Assembly (NCBI GenBank): GCA_964242035.1
Contig: CAXTCL010000190.1
Location: forward strand, 1 to 7,478
Reading direction: 5' to 3'
DNA: 7,478 nucleotides
DNA from: BOG-908 sp964242035
Lineage (GTDB): Bacteria > Pseudomonadota > Alphaproteobacteria > Acetobacterales > Acetobacteraceae
Made by a program: the position numbers and the translations under genes. Positions 6,014 to 7,478 of the stretch are shown piece by piece. Each line of letters begins with the position of its first letter. The first letter of the stretch is position 1. The notes under the pieces are model-generated. The model was not told the DNA's origin and did no database searches. It saw nothing but the letters and a program-made list of their open reading frames with translations.

Positions 6014-6136
6014 TGCCACAAGCAACACGGAAACCGTGCGCGTAAACTGACATGCCAGCAACGTCAGTCGGATGAAGGCCCCAGCTTTCTTTGCAGGGAG
6101 GCAAATGCGAAGCACTCGCAGCAGTCAAAGACAAGG

Positions 6137-6164
6137 TTGACTGTACAGCGGGCCGGGCTAGATC
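6137..6164 (+). promoter_or_regulatory. Weak candidate promoter before mbfA
   Basis: TTGACT (6137-6142) resembles a -35 box, and TAGATC (6159-6164), 16 bases later, is a poor -10 match. An 8-bp palindrome, CTGTACAG (6141-6148), overlaps it and could be an operator. If the promoter is used, transcription would begin at or next to the ATG at 6172, giving a leaderless mRNA. This would fit the absence of a Shine-Dalgarno there. No Irr-type iron control element was recognised. Confidence 0.2.
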
Positions 6165-6171
6165 AGTATCC

Positions 6172-7128
6172 ATGCGCGACTTTGCCACGCTGACGGAACG
6201 CGAGATACTCGCTTTGGCCATAAGCTCCGAGGAGGAGGACGGCCGCATCTACGCAGATTTCGCCGAGCGGCTGCGTGAGGACTACCCCGACAGCGCCAGA
6301 ATATTCCTCGACATGTCGGTCGAGGAGAACGATCACCGCCGCAGCCTGATCGACTTGTACGCCGCGAAGTTCGGCCAGCACATCCCGCTGATACGCCGGG
6401 CGGACGTACGCGGCTTCTCGCCCAGCCGGCAATACTGGCATCTGCCCACGCTGAAGATCGAGACCGTGCGCAAGGCGGCGCGCGAGATGGAGACCCAGAG
6501 CGGCCGGTTCTACCGTGCTGCGGCCGGCCGCAGCACGGATGCGGCGATCCGCAAGCTGCTGGGCGACCTGGCCGAGATTGAAGACAACCACGAGCGCCAG
6601 GCCGGCCACCTGCAGGAGCGCCACCTCTCCGACGGCCGTGGCGACCAGGAAGAGGACCACGCGAAGCGGCGCTTCGTGCTGCAGATCGTCCAGCCAGGGC
6701 TGGTGGGCCTCATGGACGGTTCCGTCTCCACCCTGGCGCCGGTGTTTGCGGCGGCCTTTGCCACGCATCAGAGTTCGAACGCGTTCCTGGTCGGCCTGGC
6801 CGCCAGCCTGGGCGCGGGGATCTCGATGGGTTTTGCCGAGGCGCTTAGCGACGACGGCAAGATCTCCGGCCGCGGCACGCCCGTCCTGCGCGGCCTGATC
6901 TGCGGCGCTATGACCATGCTCGGCGGCATCGGACACACGTTGCCGTATCTGATTCCGGCATTCTGGACGGCCACATACGCCGCCTCCGCGGTGGCGGCTG
7001 TCGAGCTCGCAGTGATTTCTTGGATACGCTGGCGCTACATGGACACCCATTTTGCAACGGCGGCATTCCAGGTGCTGTTCGGTGGCGCGCTCGTGCTGGC
7101 GTGCGGTGTCTTGATAGGCAGCTACTGA
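6172..7128 (+). CDS. mbfA: MbfA-type iron exporter: ferritin-like domain fused to VIT1 membrane domain
   Basis: MbfA proteins (membrane-bound ferritin) export iron from the cytosol in rhizobia and protect against iron and peroxide stress. The 318 residues fall into two parts. Residues 1-165 form a ferritin-like four-helix region with likely di-iron ligands Glu20, EENDH at 51-55 (ExxH), Glu105 or Glu107, and EDNH at 137-140 (ExxH). Residues 167-318 form a VIT1/CCC1-like membrane domain with QPGLVGLMDGSVSTLAPVFA (174-193), GLAASLGAGISMGFAEALSDDG (208-229) and hydrophobic segments near 240-262, 267-286 and 298-316. The ATG at 6172 begins MRDFATLTEREILALA, typical for the family; in-frame TTG at 6091 would add 27 atypical residues. 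In rhizobia Irr represses mbfA; no such box was seen here. A repeat copy starts 25 bases downstream. Confidence 0.92.
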   Translation: MRDFATLTEREILALAISSEEEDGRIYADFAERLREDYPDSARIFLDMSVEENDHRRSLIDLYAAKFGQHIPLIRRADVRGFSPSRQYWHLPTLKIETVRKAAREMETQSGRFYRAAAGRSTDAAIRKLLGDLAEIEDNHERQAGHLQERHLSDGRGDQEEDHAKRRFVLQIVQPGLVGLMDGSVSTLAPVFAAAFATHQSSNAFLVGLAASLGAGISMGFAEALSDDGKISGRGTPVLRGLICGAMTMLGGIGHTLPYLIPAFWTATYAASAVAAVELAVISWIRWRYMDTHFATAAFQVLFGGALVLACGVLIGSY

Positions 7129-7152
7129 TAACGACCGGCCTGGGGGCTTTGT

Positions 7153-7230
7153 AAAAGGAAGCAAGGCCTTCTTTTTTGAAAAAAAGAAGCAAAAAACTTT
7201 TGTTCCGATGTTGTTTCAGACATCTTCGTG
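7153..7230. repeat. Intergenic palindromic element, copy 6 (left half only)
   Basis: The left arm begins AAAAGGAAGCAAGGCCTT (7153-7170) and carries a perfect hairpin, CTTCTTTTTT (7168-7177), loop GA, AAAAAAGAAG (7180-7189), followed by CAAAAAACTTTTGTTCC to 7206. A central remnant follows: GATGT (7207-7211) pairs with ACATC (7220-7224), and TTTCAGACAT resembles the reverse-read centre of copy 3 (TTCAAGACAT). No right arm with its A/T hairpin is found in the following 250 bases, so this is a half element. Confidence 0.78.
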
Positions 7231-7391
7231 CCTTCTGAGACACCAAGCTGCTGCGAGTGCGGTTTTGCCTTATTTCAGAAAGGCCGTTGCCTTTTCTGTG
7301 CCGACGTCAAGGCTGGTGGGTACTACTGTTGAGGAAAGTCTTGGCTTTTGCCAGTTTCGGGCGCGGCCGGCTTCGCAAGCAAGCAGGAGTT
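7231..7391. other. Non-coding stretch after mbfA
   Basis: No convincing gene lies here. An open frame at 7208-7393 (61 residues) has no ribosome binding site, no recognisable motif and begins in repeat sequence. One hairpin is visible: CAGAAA (7276-7281) plus GGC (7282-7284), loop CGTT, GCC (7289-7291) plus TTTCTG (7293-7298), with T7292 bulged. Confidence 0.5.
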
Positions 7392-7409
7392 AACACCAAG
7401 AACACCAAG
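7392..7409 (+). repeat. Tandem 9-base repeat AACACCAAG x2
   Basis: AACACCAAG occurs at 7392-7400 and again at 7401-7409, preceded by GAGTT and followed by GAGGAGAGG. Similar ACACCAAG-type short tandems occur between genes in other bacteria; I cannot assign a function here. It is flanked by an 8-bp inverted repeat, AAGCAAGC (7377-7384) and GCTTGCTT (7423-7430). Confidence 0.6.
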
Positions 7410-7433
7410 GAGGAGAGGATGCGCTTGCTTTAA
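7407..7433 (+). other. Strong ribosome binding site with a 4-codon frame (MRLL)
   Basis: AAGGAGG (7407-7413) lies five bases before ATG at 7419, but the frame ends after MRLL at TAA 7431-7433. This may be a minimal leader, a remnant of a lost gene start, or chance. The downstream gene, if any, is outside the window. Confidence 0.25.
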
Positions 7434-7478
7434 TTTTGTCCCCCGCACCTGCGACGCCAGGGTACTCTCAGATAATCA

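Noticed and set aside
6163..7164. 333-residue minus-strand open frame
   Set aside because: It is antisense to mbfA, which has clear ferritin-like and VIT1 motifs; the shadow is long only because of high GC.
1105..7230. Six similar repeats as a CRISPR-like array
   Set aside because: They are dispersed by whole genes, differ in length and centre, and have no regular spacers or cas genes.
7208..7393. 61-residue plus-strand open frame after mbfA
   Set aside because: It starts inside the repeat remnant, has no ribosome binding site and no recognisable motif.

Overview
The window looks like a chromosomal segment of a GC-rich alphaproteobacterium. The purF, cvpA, purH, MbfA-type and NnrU-type proteins all have alphaproteobacterial character. 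The A/T-rich palindromic elements between the genes resemble repeats I associate with Acetobacteraceae. The family-level placement is inference from recall, not from a search.

Layout. Minus strand: the N-terminal two thirds of purF (1-1037, running off the left edge), preceded in transcription by cvpA (1229-1810). Plus strand: a cbpA-type DnaJ co-chaperone (1997-2965) overlapping its modulator cbpM by ATGA (2962-3270), then an NnrU-family membrane protein (3444-4127), purH (4253-5806) and an MbfA-type ferritin-like/VIT1 iron transporter (6172-7128). The last 350 bases hold no convincing gene.

How the genes fit together. PurF makes the first committed step of IMP synthesis and PurH the last two. 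CvpA is a membrane protein classically linked to purF. CbpA and CbpM form a chaperone-modulator pair. MbfA should export iron and lower oxidative stress. NnrU has no denitrification genes beside it here. All complete genes look intact.

The most unusual content is non-coding. Each of the five complete intergenic gaps larger than an overlap, plus the region after mbfA, carries one copy of an A/T-rich nested palindrome family. The six copies start near 1105, 1837, 3273, 4126, 5866 and 7153. Intact copies have two long inverted arms, each arm containing its own hairpin of the type CTTCTTTTTT/AAAAAAGAAG, around a GC-rich centre. Three copies are full (1837, 3273, 5866) and three are partly deleted (1105, 4126, 7153). 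Some stem changes are compensated on the other side, suggesting that the fold matters. I see no protein-level novel system, CRISPR array, tRNA, rRNA or transposase gene.
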